A stretch of 64,000 nt of DNA from contig NZ_FCNV02000015.1 of NCBI RefSeq assembly GCF_001544615.1, forward strand, positions 40,108 through 104,107, in the 5' to 3' direction. Below the pieces are notes generated by a model. The model saw nothing but the letters and a program-made list of their open reading frames with translations, did no database searches and was not told the origin of the DNA. This DNA comes from Caballeronia concitans (GTDB taxonomy: Bacteria > Pseudomonadota > Gammaproteobacteria > Burkholderiales > Burkholderiaceae). A program made the position numbers and the translations under genes. How positions within the stretch are numbered: the first letter of the stretch is position 1; the number at the start of each line of letters is the position of its first letter. This document shows, piece after piece, positions 28,601-37,897 of the stretch.

Positions 28601-30401
28601 CGGCGATTCGCTGCGCTCGAAGATCAAGCAGGTCGCGTCGGGACGTTTCGGCGTGACGGCGGAGTACCTGTCGTCGGCCGATCAGATCCAGATCAAGATG
28701 GCGCAGGGCGCGAAGCCGGGCGAAGGCGGCCAGTTGCCGGGCCACAAGGTGTCGGATTACATCGGCAAGCTGCGTTATTCGGTGCCGGGCGTCGGGCTGA
28801 TTTCGCCGCCGCCGCACCACGACATCTATTCGATCGAAGACCTCGCGCAGCTCATTCACGATTTGAAGAACGTGAACTCGTCGTCGAGCATCTCGGTGAA
28901 GCTCGTGTCGGAAGTCGGCGTCGGCACCGTGGCAGCGGGCGTGGCGAAGGCGAAGGCGGATCACGTCGTGATCGCCGGTCATGACGGCGGCACGGGCGCG
29001 TCGCCCTTGTCGTCGCTCAAGCACGCGGGCACGCCGTGGGAACTCGGCCTCGCCGAAACGCAGCAGACGCTCGTGCTGAACCGTCTGCGTGGCCGCATCC
29101 GCGTGCAGGCGGACGGTCAGATGAAGACCGGCCGCGACGTCGTGATCGGCGCGCTGCTCGGCGCGGACGAATTCGGCTTCGCGACGGCGCCGCTCGTCGT
29201 CGAAGGCTGCATCATGATGCGCAAGTGCCATCTGAACACGTGCCCGGTCGGCGTCGCGACGCAAGACCCGGTGCTGCGCGCGAAGTTCACGGGCCAGCCG
29301 GAGCATGTCGTCAACTACTTCTTCTTCGTCGCGGAAGAAGTGCGCGAAATCATGGCGCAACTGGGCCTGCGCAAGTTCGATGATCTCATCGGCCGCGTCG
29401 ATCTGCTCGACACGAAGAAGGGCGTCGAGCACTGGAAGGCGAAGGGTCTCGACTTCTCGCGCATCTTCTATCAGGTGCCGGTGGCGAACGAAGTCGCGCG
29501 CAAGCACGTCGATGTGCAGGATCACGGTCTCGACAAGGCGCTCGATCACGTGCTGATCGAGAAGTCGAAGGCGGCGATCGAGAAGGGCGAGCATGTCTCG
29601 TTCATCCAGCCGGTGCGCAACGTGAATCGCACGGTCGGCGCGATGCTGTCCGGCCTGATCGCGAAGAAGTACGGCCACGACGGTCTGCCCGACGACACGA
29701 TCCACATCCAGTTGAAGGGCACGGCGGGCCAGAGCTTCGGCGCGTTTCTCGCGAAGGGCGTGACGCTGGATCTCGTCGGCGACGGCAACGACTACGTCGG
29801 CAAGGGCCTGTCGGGCGGGCGCATCATCATTCGCCCGACGAACGACTTCCGCGGCAAGTCCGAGGAAAACATCATCTGCGGCAACACGGTGATGTACGGC
29901 GCGATCGAAGGCGAATCGTATTTCCGCGGCGTCGCGGGGGAGCGCTTCTGCGTGCGTAACTCGGGCGCGACGGCGGTCGTCGAAGGCACGGGCGACCACG
30001 GCTGCGAATACATGACGGGCGGCACGGTGGTCGTGCTCGGCGAGACGGGACGCAACTTCGCAGCGGGCATGTCGGGCGGTATCGCGTTCGTGTACGACCC
30101 GGACGGCACGTTCGCCGCCAAGTGCAACAAGTCGATGGTCGCGCTCGATCCGCTGCTGCAGCAGGCCGAGCAGGAGCGCACGGTGGATCGCGCGCTGTGG
30201 CACACCGGCCAGACCGACGAAGCGCTGCTCAAGGGTCTCGTCGAGCGTCACTTCCAGTTCACCGGATCGCCGCGTGCGAAGGCGCTGCTCGAAAACTGGG
30301 ATGCGTCGCGCCGTCAGTTCGTGAAGGTCTTCCCGACCGAATACAAGCGCGCGCTCGGCGAACTCGGCGCGAAGAAGGCGAAGGAAGCGCTCGCGGCCTA
30401 A
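25698..30401 (+). CDS. gltB: Glutamate synthase (NADPH) large subunit GltB
   Basis: A 1567-residue enzyme making two glutamates from glutamine and 2-oxoglutarate with GltD. A short propeptide of 27 residues precedes Cys28 in [10 protein letters not shown], the N-terminal nucleophile of the class II glutaminase domain (about 28-440). The central domain and the FMN-binding synthase domain (about 830-1250) follow, then the GXGXG repeat domain (about 1290-1500). The 3Fe-4S ligands Cys1171, Cys1177 and Cys1182 have the spacing known for the family. The start at 25698 is chosen because the propeptide then has normal length; its ribosome-binding site is weak. gltD follows by 76 bases. Confidence 0.97.
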   Translation: MNDHQQPAAGSLPAAQGMYDPANEHDACGVGFVAHIKGKKSHEIIQQGLKILENLDHRGAVGADPLMGDGAGILIQVPDGFYREEMAKQGVTLPPAGEYGVGMIFLPKEHASRLACEQELERTVKAEGQVVLGWRDVPVDGNMPISPAVKASEPLIRMIFIGRGKDIVVTDALERKLYIIRKTASHRIQALKLKHGKEYFVPSMSSRTVVYKGLLLAGQVGVYYRDLQDERVVSALALVHQRFSTNTFPAWELAHPYRMIAHNGEINTVKGNVNWLNARTGAIASYVLGDDLPKLWPLIYPGQSDTASFDNCLELLVMAGYPLVHAMMMMIPEAWEQHTLMDENRRAFYEYHAAMMEPWDGPAAIAFTDGRQIGATLDRNGLRPARYLVTDDDLVILASESGVLPIPESKIVKKWRLQPGKMFLIDMEQGRIIEDKELKDNLANAKPYKSWIDAVRIKLDEIEPKAEDVETQRREAAALLDRQQAFGYTQEDVKFLMAPMAQSGEEAIGSMGNDSPLAVMSSKNKTLYHYFKQLFAQVTNPPIDPIRENMVMSLVSFIGPKPNLLDTININPTMRLEVSQPVLDFKDIAKIRAIDTYTGGKFRSYELSICYPAAWGKEGVEARIASLCAEAVDAVKSGYNILIVSDRKMDRDNVAIPALLATSAIHTHLVQHGLRTSTGLVVETGSARETHHFALLAGYGAEAVHPYLALETLANMAEGLKGDLSADKAIYNFTKAVGKGLHKVMSKMGISTYMSYTGAQIFEAVGLSSDLVEKYFKGTASKVGGIGIFEVAEEAIRLHREAFGDNPVLANMLDAGGEYAYRVRGEEHMWTPDAIAKLQHSARSNSYQTYKEYAHLINDQTRRHMTFRGLFEFRLDPAKAIPLDEVESAKDIVKRFATGAMSLGSISTEAHATLAVAMNRIGGKSNTGEGGEDETRYRNELRGIPIKNGDTLQSIIGKEVVTDIPLKDGDSLRSKIKQVASGRFGVTAEYLSSADQIQIKMAQGAKPGEGGQLPGHKVSDYIGKLRYSVPGVGLISPPPHHDIYSIEDLAQLIHDLKNVNSSSSISVKLVSEVGVGTVAAGVAKAKADHVVIAGHDGGTGASPLSSLKHAGTPWELGLAETQQTLVLNRLRGRIRVQADGQMKTGRDVVIGALLGADEFGFATAPLVVEGCIMMRKCHLNTCPVGVATQDPVLRAKFTGQPEHVVNYFFFVAEEVREIMAQLGLRKFDDLIGRVDLLDTKKGVEHWKAKGLDFSRIFYQVPVANEVARKHVDVQDHGLDKALDHVLIEKSKAAIEKGEHVSFIQPVRNVNRTVGAMLSGLIAKKYGHDGLPDDTIHIQLKGTAGQSFGAFLAKGVTLDLVGDGNDYVGKGLSGGRIIIRPTNDFRGKSEENIICGNTVMYGAIEGESYFRGVAGERFCVRNSGATAVVEGTGDHGCEYMTGGTVVVLGETGRNFAAGMSGGIAFVYDPDGTFAAKCNKSMVALDPLLQQAEQERTVDRALWHTGQTDEALLKGLVERHFQFTGSPRAKALLENWDASRRQFVKVFPTEYKRALGELGAKKAKEALAA

Positions 30402-30477
30402 GCTCGAAACAATCAAAGCAAGGCTCTCCGGTGCACGGCATCGGAGAGCGCGATCCTCACCAAATACAGAGAAAGAA

Positions 30478-31944
30478 ATGGGCAAGGCAACCGGTTTTCT
30501 CGAGTTCGAACGCCGTCACGAGGCGTACGAAGCACCGCTGACCCGCGTCAAGCACTACAAGGAATTCGTCGCCGCGCTGACCGACGACGACGCCAAGGTT
30601 CAGGGCGCGCGCTGCATGGACTGCGGCATTCCGTTCTGCAACAACGGCTGTCCGGTGAACAACATCATTCCGGACTTCAACGATCTCGTTTTCCGCCAGG
30701 ACTGGAAGACGGCGATCGACGTCCTTCATTCGACGAACAATTTCCCCGAGTTCACGGGCCGCATCTGCCCGGCGCCGTGCGAAGCGGCATGCACGCTCGG
30801 CATCAACGAAGATCCGGTCGGCATCAAGTCGATCGAGCGCAAGATCATCGACAAGGCGTGGGAAGAAGGCTGGGTCGCGCCGCAGCCCGCGAAGCACAAG
30901 ACGGGCAAGAAAGTGGCCGTCGTCGGTTCCGGGCCGGCGGGGCTCGCGGTCGCGCAGCAACTGGCGCGCGCGGGGCACGATGTCGTCGTGTTCGAGAAGA
31001 ACGATCGCATCGGCGGATTGCTGCGCTATGGCATCCCCGATTTCAAGCTGGAGAAGTGGCTGATCGATCGCCGCATGCGCCAGATGGAAGCGGAAGGCGT
31101 GTCGTTCCGCACGAACGTGTTCGTCGGCAAGGACGCGCTGCCTTCGCACATCGGCAACACGGCGAAGGAAAGCGTCACGCCGGAAGAACTGAAGGAACAG
31201 TTCGATGCCGTGGTGATCGCGGGCGGTTCCGAAACGCCGCGCGACTTGCCGGTGCCGGGGCGCGAGCTGGAAGGCATCCATTACGCGATGGAGTTCCTGC
31301 CGCAGCAGAACAAGGTCAACGCGGGCGACAAGGTCGCGGATCAGTTGCTCGCGAAGGGCAAGCATGTCGTCGTGATCGGCGGCGGCGATACGGGTTCGGA
31401 TTGCGTCGGGACGTCGAATCGTCATGGCGCGAAGGGCGTGACGCAGTTCGAGCTGCTCGCGCAACCGCCCGAGGAAGAGAACAAGCCGCTCGTGTGGCCG
31501 TATTGGCCGATCAAGCTGCGGACGTCGTCGTCGCATGAAGAAGGTTGCGAGCGCGACTGGTCGGTCGCGACGAAGCGCTTCGAAGGCAAGAACGGCAAGG
31601 TCGAGAAGCTGATCGCGGCGCGCGTCGAGTGGAAGGGCGGGAAGATGGTCGAAGTGCCCGGCTCCGAGTTCGAGATGAAGGCGGACCTCGTGCTGCTCGC
31701 GATGGGCTTCACGCAGCCGCTGTCGCCGGTGCTCGAAGCGTTCGGCGTGGACAAGGACGCGCGCGGCAACGTGCGCGCATCGACGGAAGGCGAGAAGGCG
31801 TATTACACGTCGGTCGACAAGGTGTTCACCGCCGGCGATATGCGGCGCGGACAATCGCTCGTCGTGTGGGCGATTCGTGAAGGACGCCAGTGCGCGCGGT
31901 CGGTCGATGCTTATTTGATGGGGAGTAGTGAGTTGCCGCGGTAA
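30478..31944 (+). CDS. gltD: Glutamate synthase small subunit GltD
   Basis: A 488-residue FAD/NADPH oxidoreductase feeding electrons to GltB. The N-terminal Fe-S region has Cys46, Cys49, Cys54 and Cys58 ([15 protein letters not shown]), then [12 protein letters not shown]. The FAD-binding [12 protein letters not shown] and NADPH-binding GGGDTGSDC motifs follow, with [15 protein letters not shown] near the C-terminus. It is followed by a strong terminator that closes the gltBD unit. Confidence 0.97.
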   Translation: MGKATGFLEFERRHEAYEAPLTRVKHYKEFVAALTDDDAKVQGARCMDCGIPFCNNGCPVNNIIPDFNDLVFRQDWKTAIDVLHSTNNFPEFTGRICPAPCEAACTLGINEDPVGIKSIERKIIDKAWEEGWVAPQPAKHKTGKKVAVVGSGPAGLAVAQQLARAGHDVVVFEKNDRIGGLLRYGIPDFKLEKWLIDRRMRQMEAEGVSFRTNVFVGKDALPSHIGNTAKESVTPEELKEQFDAVVIAGGSETPRDLPVPGRELEGIHYAMEFLPQQNKVNAGDKVADQLLAKGKHVVVIGGGDTGSDCVGTSNRHGAKGVTQFELLAQPPEEENKPLVWPYWPIKLRTSSSHEEGCERDWSVATKRFEGKNGKVEKLIAARVEWKGGKMVEVPGSEFEMKADLVLLAMGFTQPLSPVLEAFGVDKDARGNVRASTEGEKAYYTSVDKVFTAGDMRRGQSLVVWAIREGRQCARSVDAYLMGSSELPR

Positions 31945-31964
31945 GGCTTGAAGGTGAGAAGTGA

Positions 31965-31993
31965 GAAGGCCACGCGCTTGCGTGGCCTTTTCG
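31965..31993 (+). terminator. Rho-independent terminator after gltD
   Basis: AAGGCCACGCG pairs with CGCGTGGCCTT-like sequence (stem with CTT loop) and runs into TTTT. It ends 3 bases before the stop codon of the convergent DUF1828-type gene and could serve both strands. Confidence 0.8.
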
Positions 31994-31996
31994 TTT

Positions 31997-32782
31997 CTAT
32001 GCTGCGCGCATGCGGTGCTGGATCTTCTTCGCGAGCGACGCTTTTGCATCGAGCGAATCGACCATGTCATTGGCCGCGTTCATGAGCCGGCGCAGATCGA
32101 TGCTCGGAATGACGCTCGCATCCTGGAAGACGATGATCGAGTCGTAATGCGGGATGTATTGGTCGATATGCTGCAGAACGATGGTCGCCGTGCGCGCGCG
32201 CTCCTGATTCGGCACACCGAAGACGAAAAGCGGCGTGCGCGAGCCTCTCAGGAAAAAGTCGATCGGATAGTCGGCGGCATCCGGAACCTCCGGTGCATGA
32301 TATTTCGGCACCACGTTGTCCGCGCCCACGATCTGCATCAGCCGGGCGTTCAGGTCGTCGAAGAACGTGGACGCGACGCGCGAGCGGGTCGAGCTTTTCA
32401 GATCGTTCACGCGCAAGAGCGCTTGTCCAAAACGCAGCAGCGACATGCCGAGAAACTGCTCGTCCGATTCGGCCACGATCTGGCCGTCGTCCGCCAGCCG
32501 CGCGCCGTATGCGGCGAGTGTCTTGTCGAGCAAGACGCGTCGCGGACCGCGCAGAAATGAACCTGAGTCTGAGTCGTAGGAGATGCGCATCAGCGTCGTG
32601 CCGGCATCTTCGATGCGCCAGCCGCCCATCGCTTGCCGCAGCCAGACGGTCACATAATCGCCGTCGGGTTCCAGCAGGGGCATGGACAAGCGGAGTGCAT
32701 CGCCGTCTTCAGCGACGTCGAGCTCCGAGCACCACGATTCGCAAAGCAGTCGCTTGATGGCGTCCGATGTATCGCGCGACAT
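31997..32782 (-). CDS. DUF1828-type protein of unknown function (with DUF1829-like C-terminal part)
   Basis: A 261-residue soluble protein. Residues about 15-70 (LCESWCSELDVAEDGDALRL, GWRIEDAGTTL) match my recollection of DUF1828. The C-terminal part, about 165-261, with YPIDFFLRGSRTPLFVFGV and YDSIIVFQDAS, is like the DUF1829 segment often found with it. No signal peptide or membrane helix is present and no catalytic motif is certain. The ATG is at 32782, one base after the stop of the upstream gene, so the two are translationally coupled. The open frame runs further back to 33130, but that part only mirrors the upstream gene. Function unknown; relatives I recall occur on mobile elements, hence a possible accessory module. 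Confidence 0.75.
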   Translation of the reverse strand: MSRDTSDAIKRLLCESWCSELDVAEDGDALRLSMPLLEPDGDYVTVWLRQAMGGWRIEDAGTTLMRISYDSDSGSFLRGPRRVLLDKTLAAYGARLADDGQIVAESDEQFLGMSLLRFGQALLRVNDLKSSTRSRVASTFFDDLNARLMQIVGADNVVPKYHAPEVPDAADYPIDFFLRGSRTPLFVFGVPNQERARTATIVLQHIDQYIPHYDSIIVFQDASVIPSIDLRRLMNAANDMVDSLDAKASLAKKIQHRMRAA

Positions 32783-32783
32783 A

Positions 32784-33266
32784 TCAGAACTCGAGTTCAG
32801 GTTGAAGTGGATGCAAGGCGAGCGACGCGATGCCACAGTCCTTGCACAAGCACTGGAAGGCGCCGTCGAGCGAATTGTAGCCGGACACCGCTTCAGCGAA
32901 ACCGTCGGGGTCGAGGTCGGCGACGATATAGCGGTGCGTGGCGAGATGCCGGTGGCAGCCGGGCGGCACCTTCGTTCGCTCCAGTACGTTCCGGTGCGGA
33001 TGGTACGGACCGTTATAGCGCGCGAGGACGAGCGTTTCTTCCGTCGGCCAGACACGCGCGAGTCCGGCCGAAAAGACGCTGCGATTCGTGAGCGAGATGC
33101 GCAAGAACAATCGATAGCTCTGCGTTGCATCGCGCGTGTCGTGAAGCATGAAATTCCGTTCGCGATGCCCGCCTTTGGTCACCCACCGCGCACGCGGGTT
33201 GACGATGATCTTGGGCGCGCGGCGCATGGACTCGAGGTCATCGTCCGTCAATAGTTTCAGGTCCAT
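32784..33266 (-). CDS. Hypothetical protein, first gene of the DUF1828 pair
   Basis: A 160-residue protein I do not recognise; DUF6978 is a guess. It is soluble, with a charged N-terminus (MDLKLLTDDDLESM), beta-rich middle segments (RNFMLHD, YRLFLRISL), a His-rich stretch (YHPHRN, GCHRHLATHRY, residues about 88-112) and a Cys cluster CLCKDCG (about 139-145) that could bind a metal. Its stop is one base from the next start, so it forms a two-gene unit with the DUF1828-type protein. The start at 33266 is the only long option; I see no strong ribosome-binding site. Confidence 0.65.
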   Translation of the reverse strand: MDLKLLTDDDLESMRRAPKIIVNPRARWVTKGGHRERNFMLHDTRDATQSYRLFLRISLTNRSVFSAGLARVWPTEETLVLARYNGPYHPHRNVLERTKVPPGCHRHLATHRYIVADLDPDGFAEAVSGYNSLDGAFQCLCKDCGIASLALHPLQPELEF

Positions 33267-33343
33267 CTGCTGTCTTTACGTCGAAGGGACGCGACAGTCT
33301 ATGGCGCTGCGGTCGGCGGCTGTTCAACCGCACCTACAAATAA

Positions 33344-33384
33344 GAAAAACCGCACCGGCAATTGCTCGCGGGTGCGGCTTTTTT
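33344..33384 (-). terminator. Rho-independent terminator after the SbmA-like ABC gene
   Basis: The inverted repeat is CCGCACC (33350-33356) / GGTGCGG (33371-33377). On the minus strand it is followed by TTTTT; the plus strand also ends in TTTTTT, so it could work both ways. It lies 20 bases past the stop of the ABC gene. Confidence 0.75.
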
Positions 33385-33404
33385 CAAATTCGACGATGCA
33401 GCGA

Positions 33405-35147
33405 TCAAGCCTCCACCATCGCCCTCTCGATCTCGATCCGATAATCATGAAACAGCGCCACCGATTCCCGGTGCGCGACGCTCAGAATCGCCGCTTTCGG
33501 CAGCCGGTCCACGAGCGTGTTGTAGATATGCAGTTCGTTGTCCGCATCGAGCGCGCTCGTGGCTTCGTCGAGGAACAGGAAGTCCGGCTTGTGCAGCAGC
33601 ACGCGCGCGGCCGCAAGCCGTTGCTGCTCGCCCGGCGACAAGCTCCGCGCCCAGTGTGCGTTCTCGTCCAGCCGATCGCCGTACGCTTCCAGATTGCACG
33701 CGCGCAACACCTCGCGCGATTCCTCGTCGGTGAACGTGCCGCCCGGCGACGGATACGCCAGCGCCGCGCGCAACGTGCCGATCGGCAGATAGCTTTGCTG
33801 CGGGATGAACATCATTTTCGCGTCGACGGGCGCGTCGATCGTGCCGTCGCCGAACGGCCACAGGCCCGCGAGCGCGCGCATCAGCGTGCTCTTGCCCGAT
33901 CCCGACGGCCCCACGACCAGCCAGCGCGATCCCGGCTCGATCGATACATCCGCCACGCGCGAAAGCGGCGTGCCGTTCGGCAACGCGAGCGTCAGATTCG
34001 TCGTCGTCAGCGATGGCGTGCTCGTGTAATGCAGATTGATGCCGCCACGCTCCGTCGCGGGCGACGTTTCCTCGCGGATATGCGTCGAGCGCATCACGCG
34101 CTTGAATTCGCGAAGACGGTTGACCGTGGCGCGCCATTCGACCAGCGTCGAATAACTGTTGATGAACCAGGAGAACGAATCGCTGACGGTGCCGAACGCC
34201 GATGAAATCTGCATCAGCACGCCGAACGAAAACGCGCCCGCGAAGTAGCGCGGCGCGGCGACCATGATCGGGAAAATGATCGCGATCTGGCCGTAGAAAC
34301 TCAGCACGAAGGTCATGCGCTTCGTGTACTTCATGATGAGCCACCAGTTGTCGCGGATGCGGTGGAAGATGGTCTTCGCGTTCGCGGTTTCCGTGGCGAT
34401 GCCGTCGTAGAACGCAATCTGCTCCGCGTTCTCGCGCACGCGAATCAGCCCGAAACGAAAGTCCGCTTCCACCTTCTGCTGCTGATAATTGATGGACACC
34501 AGCGGATGCCCGACCTTCTGAATGATGAGCGAGCCGAGAATCGCGTACAGCGCCGCCGCCCAGACCATGTAGCCGGGAATCGTGATCGGCGTGCCGCCGA
34601 GCGAGAACGTGAGCGCGCCCGCGATGGTCCACAGAATCGTGATGAAGGTGACGAGCGTGACGAGCGTCGAAAGCAGATCGAGCGACAGCGTCAGCGTGGT
34701 CGTCGCGAAAGATTGCAGGTCGTCGCTGATACGCTGGTCGGGGTTATCGGCGAGGCGGTCGCGCTCGATGCGGTAGAACGCGCGGTCGCCAAGCCATTGT
34801 TCGAGATACCGGTTCGTGAGCCATTGCCGCCAGCGGAAGGCGAGCATCTGACGCAGATATCGCCCGTAGACGGCGAGCAGGATGTACGCGAACGCGAGGC
34901 CGGTGAAGATCAGCAGCAAGTGCGGAAAATCGCGGACGTTCTTGTTCTGCAGCGCGTTATAGAAGTCCGCGTTCCAGCTGTTGAGCCGCACGTTGATCCA
35001 CACGACGGTCATGTTGATCGCGATGATCGCAACGAGCAGCCCCCAGGCCAGCTTGCGTTCTTCGGATACCCAGTACGGCTTGATGAGGCTCCACGCCGAG
35101 ACCTGATCCGCCTGCTGCTGCGTGTTTTCGGAATTTGTGTTGGCCAT
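33405..35147 (-). CDS. SbmA/BacA-like ABC transporter (fused membrane and ATPase domains)
   Basis: A 580-residue ABC transporter of the SbmA_BacA/ABC_membrane_2 type, related to YddA and peroxisomal ABCD proteins. Membrane helices lie in residues about 30-330, including YGRYLRQMLAFRWRQWLT, the family's conserved cytoplasmic loop. The ATPase has Walker A GPSGSGKST at 413-421, the variant signature LSPGE at 503-507 and Walker B FLFLDEA at 523-529. The ATG at 35147 has AAAGG close by (spacing short); an in-frame ATG at 35210 would add 21 residues. Homologues carry peptides or fatty-acyl/cobalamin-like cargo; the substrate here is unknown. Confidence 0.85.
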   Translation of the reverse strand: MANTNSENTQQQADQVSAWSLIKPYWVSEERKLAWGLLVAIIAINMTVVWINVRLNSWNADFYNALQNKNVRDFPHLLLIFTGLAFAYILLAVYGRYLRQMLAFRWRQWLTNRYLEQWLGDRAFYRIERDRLADNPDQRISDDLQSFATTTLTLSLDLLSTLVTLVTFITILWTIAGALTFSLGGTPITIPGYMVWAAALYAILGSLIIQKVGHPLVSINYQQQKVEADFRFGLIRVRENAEQIAFYDGIATETANAKTIFHRIRDNWWLIMKYTKRMTFVLSFYGQIAIIFPIMVAAPRYFAGAFSFGVLMQISSAFGTVSDSFSWFINSYSTLVEWRATVNRLREFKRVMRSTHIREETSPATERGGINLHYTSTPSLTTTNLTLALPNGTPLSRVADVSIEPGSRWLVVGPSGSGKSTLMRALAGLWPFGDGTIDAPVDAKMMFIPQQSYLPIGTLRAALAYPSPGGTFTDEESREVLRACNLEAYGDRLDENAHWARSLSPGEQQRLAAARVLLHKPDFLFLDEATSALDADNELHIYNTLVDRLPKAAILSVAHRESVALFHDYRIEIERAMVEA

Positions 35148-35384
35148 GACCTTTCTGCTGGTGCGCCGGCTTGCCGGCGGGTTGACACGTTTCGCGGCCG
35201 GATCGGGCATGCGCGCGCGAGGTGATCGTCGCGCGCGAGCCGCTTCCAGCCTCGCAGATTGTTGAGATGTTCTCTTAACTGCCGCTTAATACGGTGCGAT
35301 CGTTCGATGAACCGCTTTCGGGGCATTGTGCCAGAGTGCCGCAGCCCGCGACCGATGCCGCCCGTGCGCGCGGGCAATCCCGGT
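35148..35384. other. Intergenic region between the SbmA-like gene and the thi leader
   Basis: No gene is seen. A perfect inverted repeat CGCCGGC-TT-GCCGGCG (35164-35179) lies 16 bases before the ABC gene start, on its 5' leader if that start is right. The remainder probably holds the ABC gene's promoter, which I cannot place. Confidence 0.5.
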
Positions 35385-35414
35385 TTGCAGCGGCTTTGCC
35401 TTTTATGCTCTAAT
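35385..35414 (+). promoter_or_regulatory. Candidate promoter of the thi riboswitch transcript
   Basis: TTGCAG (35385-35390), an 18-base spacer, and TCTAAT (35409-35414). It sits about 15 bases before the first riboswitch stem, as expected for a leader RNA. Confidence 0.45.
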
Positions 35415-35428
35415 GACCAACGGCGAAA

Positions 35429-35520
35429 CAGGGGTGCTTCGCGCGCATCGGTACAGGGCGCGGCGAGGCTGAGAGAGACCCTTTGCACCCGATCCGGGTA
35501 ATACCGGCGAGGGAAGTTTC
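35429..35520 (+). ncRNA. TPP (THI-box) riboswitch
   Basis: The conserved THI-box pieces are present in order: AGGGGTGC (35430-35437), GGCTGAGA (35467-35474), GACCC, GCACCCGATCCGGGTAATAC (35485-35504), GGCGAGGGAAG. This aptamer binds thiamine pyrophosphate and represses downstream thi genes. About 180 bases separate it from the thiO start (35521-35700). That stretch is pyrimidine-rich with no clear terminator, so control may be at translation or by Rho; the mode is not resolved by reading. Confidence 0.95.
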
Positions 35521-35700
35521 CGGAGAACGCGCAATGCCTTGCGCCTTTCCTCCAGTTTCTTCCAGTCTTCCTTTCCGCCCGCTGCGTCTTGCTTCGGCGC
35601 CGGGCCGGTCTCTCCGCTGATTTCGTCGCTGGTTTCACGCATGGGTGCGCGCTCGTCCGCGACACCCGCGCACGCGCGTCGTCAAAGGAGACATCGGATT

Positions 35701-36849
35701 GTGAATAGCATCGATCAGGCCGCAGCGAACAAGCCCGATTTCGCCGTGATCGGCGGCGGACTCGTCGGGCGGCTCGTCGCGTGGCAGCTCGCGGGCGCGG
35801 GCCACGAGGTCGCGCTGTACGAGCGCGGCGACGAATCGGGCACGCAGTCGGCGGCGTGGGTCGCGGCCGCCATGCTCGCGCCGCTCGCCGAAGCGACGAG
35901 CGCGGAACCGCTGGTCGTCGAACTCGGAGCGGCGTCGCTCGCGCGCTGGCCGGACGTGCTCGCGGCCTTGCCCGAACCGGTTTTCTTCCAGCAGAACGGG
36001 ACGCTCGTCGTCTGGCACGGCGCGGATCGCGCGGAGGCGCCGCTTTTCGAGCGCCGCTTGCGCGCGAATGCGCCCGCCGCGCTGCTCGATGGCGGTTTCG
36101 TCAAGCTCGCGGGCGCGCAAGTCGCGCAGGCGGAACCCGCGCTCGGAACGCGTTTCGCGCAGGGCTGGCTGCTGCCGCACGACGGCCAGCTCGACAACCG
36201 TCAGGCGTTAAAGGCGCTCGCGGCGGGGCTGGCGGCGCGCGGCGTGCGCACGCAGTGGAACACGCCCGTCGATGCGATGCCCGACGCGCGCTGGATCATC
36301 GATTGCCGCGGACTCGGCGGCAAGCCCGCGTGGCCCGCGCTACGCGGCATTCGCGGCGAAGTGGCGCGCGTGCATGCGCCGGGCATCGGCTTGACGCGGC
36401 CCGTGCGGCTGCTGCATCCGCGCTATCCGCTCTACATCGCGCCGAAAGAAAACGACCTCTACGTGATCGGCGCCACCGAAGTCGAAGGCGAAGACATGTC
36501 GCCCGTGAGCGTGCGATCGGCGCTCGAATTGCTGAGCGCGGCGTTCGCCGTGCATCCGGGCTTCGGCGAGGCGCGCATTCTCGAACTGAATTCGCAATGC
36601 CGGCCGACGCTGCCGGACCATCGGCCGGCCATCGTGTGGGACGGCGCGCGGACCGTTCGCGTGAACGGGCTGTATCGGCACGGCTTCATGATCGCGCCCG
36701 AAGTCGCGGATTCGGCCTGCGCGCTCGCGGATGCGCTCATCGGCGAAAACGTGCGCGACGCCGCTTCCTTCGACGACTTCCGCCGCCGCGCGCGCTGGTC
36801 CGAACTTCTGCACGGCGCGTTCGAGGCGGCGACCGTCGCGACTGTATGA
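35701..36849 (+). CDS. thiO: Glycine oxidase-like FAD enzyme ThiO
   Basis: A 382-residue DAO-family FAD oxidoreductase that makes iminoacetate (dehydroglycine) for the thiazole of thiamine. The FAD motif VIGGGLVGRLVAWQLAGAG lies near residues 15-33, an Arg-rich substrate region WRNG-like segment is absent, and the C-terminal FAD contact NGLYRHGFM is present. The start is GTG at 35701 after AAAGGAG (35684-35690); the frame is open further up but enters riboswitch leader sequence. It is first in thiO-thiS-thiG-thiE. Confidence 0.9.
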   Translation: MNSIDQAAANKPDFAVIGGGLVGRLVAWQLAGAGHEVALYERGDESGTQSAAWVAAAMLAPLAEATSAEPLVVELGAASLARWPDVLAALPEPVFFQQNGTLVVWHGADRAEAPLFERRLRANAPAALLDGGFVKLAGAQVAQAEPALGTRFAQGWLLPHDGQLDNRQALKALAAGLAARGVRTQWNTPVDAMPDARWIIDCRGLGGKPAWPALRGIRGEVARVHAPGIGLTRPVRLLHPRYPLYIAPKENDLYVIGATEVEGEDMSPVSVRSALELLSAAFAVHPGFGEARILELNSQCRPTLPDHRPAIVWDGARTVRVNGLYRHGFMIAPEVADSACALADALIGENVRDAASFDDFRRRARWSELLHGAFEAATVATV

Positions 36850-36868
36850 CGGCTATTTGAGACAAAGC

Positions 36869-37066
36869 ATGGACATCCACATCAATCAGCGCGAATTCAT
36901 CTTGCCCGATGCGGCGACCGTCACCGACGCGCTCGCCGCGTTCGGCGCGAAGCCGCCGTTTGCCGTGGCGCTGAACGGCCAGTTCGTCGCGCGCGGCGAG
37001 CACGGCACGAAGACGCTTTCGCCGGGCGACAAGCTCGACATCGTTTCGCCCGTCGCGGGCGGCTGA
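36869..37066 (+). CDS. thiS: Sulfur carrier protein ThiS
   Basis: A 65-residue ubiquitin-fold sulfur carrier ending in the required Gly-Gly (SPVAGG), whose C-terminus becomes a thiocarboxylate donating sulfur to ThiG. It lies between thiO and thiG. Confidence 0.95.
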   Translation: MDIHINQREFILPDAATVTDALAAFGAKPPFAVALNGQFVARGEHGTKTLSPGDKLDIVSPVAGG

Positions 37067-37087
37067 GTCCAAACCAGGGACACGATC

Positions 37088-37897
37088 ATGACCACACAAT
37101 CCGCCGCTGACGCGCTCACGCTCTACGGCCAGACTTTCCCGAGCCGCGTGCTGCTCGGGACATCGCGTTATCCGTCGCTGCAATCGCTTTCGGATTCCAT
37201 CGACGCCGCGCGTCCCGGCATGGTGACCGTCGCGCTGCGCCGTCAGTCGGAGACCGGCGAGGCCGGCTTCTTCGATGTCCTCAAGCGCCACGGCGTCGCG
37301 CTCTTGCCGAACACGGCGGGCTGTCAGAGCGTCGACGAAGTGCTGACGACCGCGTACATGGCGCGCGAAGTGTTCGATACGCCGTGGATCAAGCTCGAGC
37401 TGATCGGCGACGACTACACGCTGCAGCCCGACCCGATCGGCCTCGTTGAAGCCGCCGCGAAGCTCGTGCGCGACGGCTTCAAGGTGCTGCCGTACTGCAC
37501 CGAAGATCTCGTGATCGGCCGGCGTCTGCTCGATGCCGGCTGCGAAGCGCTGATGCCGTGGGGCGCGCCCATCGGCACCGGCAAGGGCGTGACGAATCCC
37601 TACGGCCTGCGCACGTTGCGCGAGCGGCTGCCGGATGTTCCGCTGATCGTCGATGCCGGGCTCGGCGTGCCGTCGCATGCGTGTCAAGTGATGGAGTGGG
37701 GCTTCGACGGCGTGCTGCTCAACACGGCCGTCTCGCAGGCGACGTTTCCCCCGCAGATGGCGCGCGCGTTCGCGCTGGGCGTCGCGGCCGGACGCACGGC
37801 GTTTCTCGCCGGGCCGATGGCCGAGCGCGACAGCGCGCAGGCGAGCACGCCGGTCGTCGGCATGCCGTTCTGGCATCAGGACGGAGGTGCGGCATGA
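37088..37897 (+). CDS. thiG: Thiazole synthase ThiG
   Basis: A 269-residue TIM-barrel enzyme that builds the thiazole phosphate from deoxyxylulose-5-phosphate, ThiS thiocarboxylate and dehydroglycine. It shows SRVLLGTSRYPS near the N-terminus, the imine-forming lysine in WIKLELIGD, PLMPWGAPIGTGKG-type segments (ALMPWGAPIG) and VDAGLGVPSHA. The stop overlaps the thiE start by 4 bases. Confidence 0.96.
   Translation: MTTQSAADALTLYGQTFPSRVLLGTSRYPSLQSLSDSIDAARPGMVTVALRRQSETGEAGFFDVLKRHGVALLPNTAGCQSVDEVLTTAYMAREVFDTPWIKLELIGDDYTLQPDPIGLVEAAAKLVRDGFKVLPYCTEDLVIGRRLLDAGCEALMPWGAPIGTGKGVTNPYGLRTLRERLPDVPLIVDAGLGVPSHACQVMEWGFDGVLLNTAVSQATFPPQMARAFALGVAAGRTAFLAGPMAERDSAQASTPVVGMPFWHQDGGAA

Noticed and set aside
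26133-30485. A 1450-codon open frame on the minus strand opposite gltB
   Set aside because: It mirrors gltB codon structure in GC-rich DNA, where antisense stops are rare; the protein is Arg/His/Asp-rich with no fold-like pattern, and no start signal is seen.
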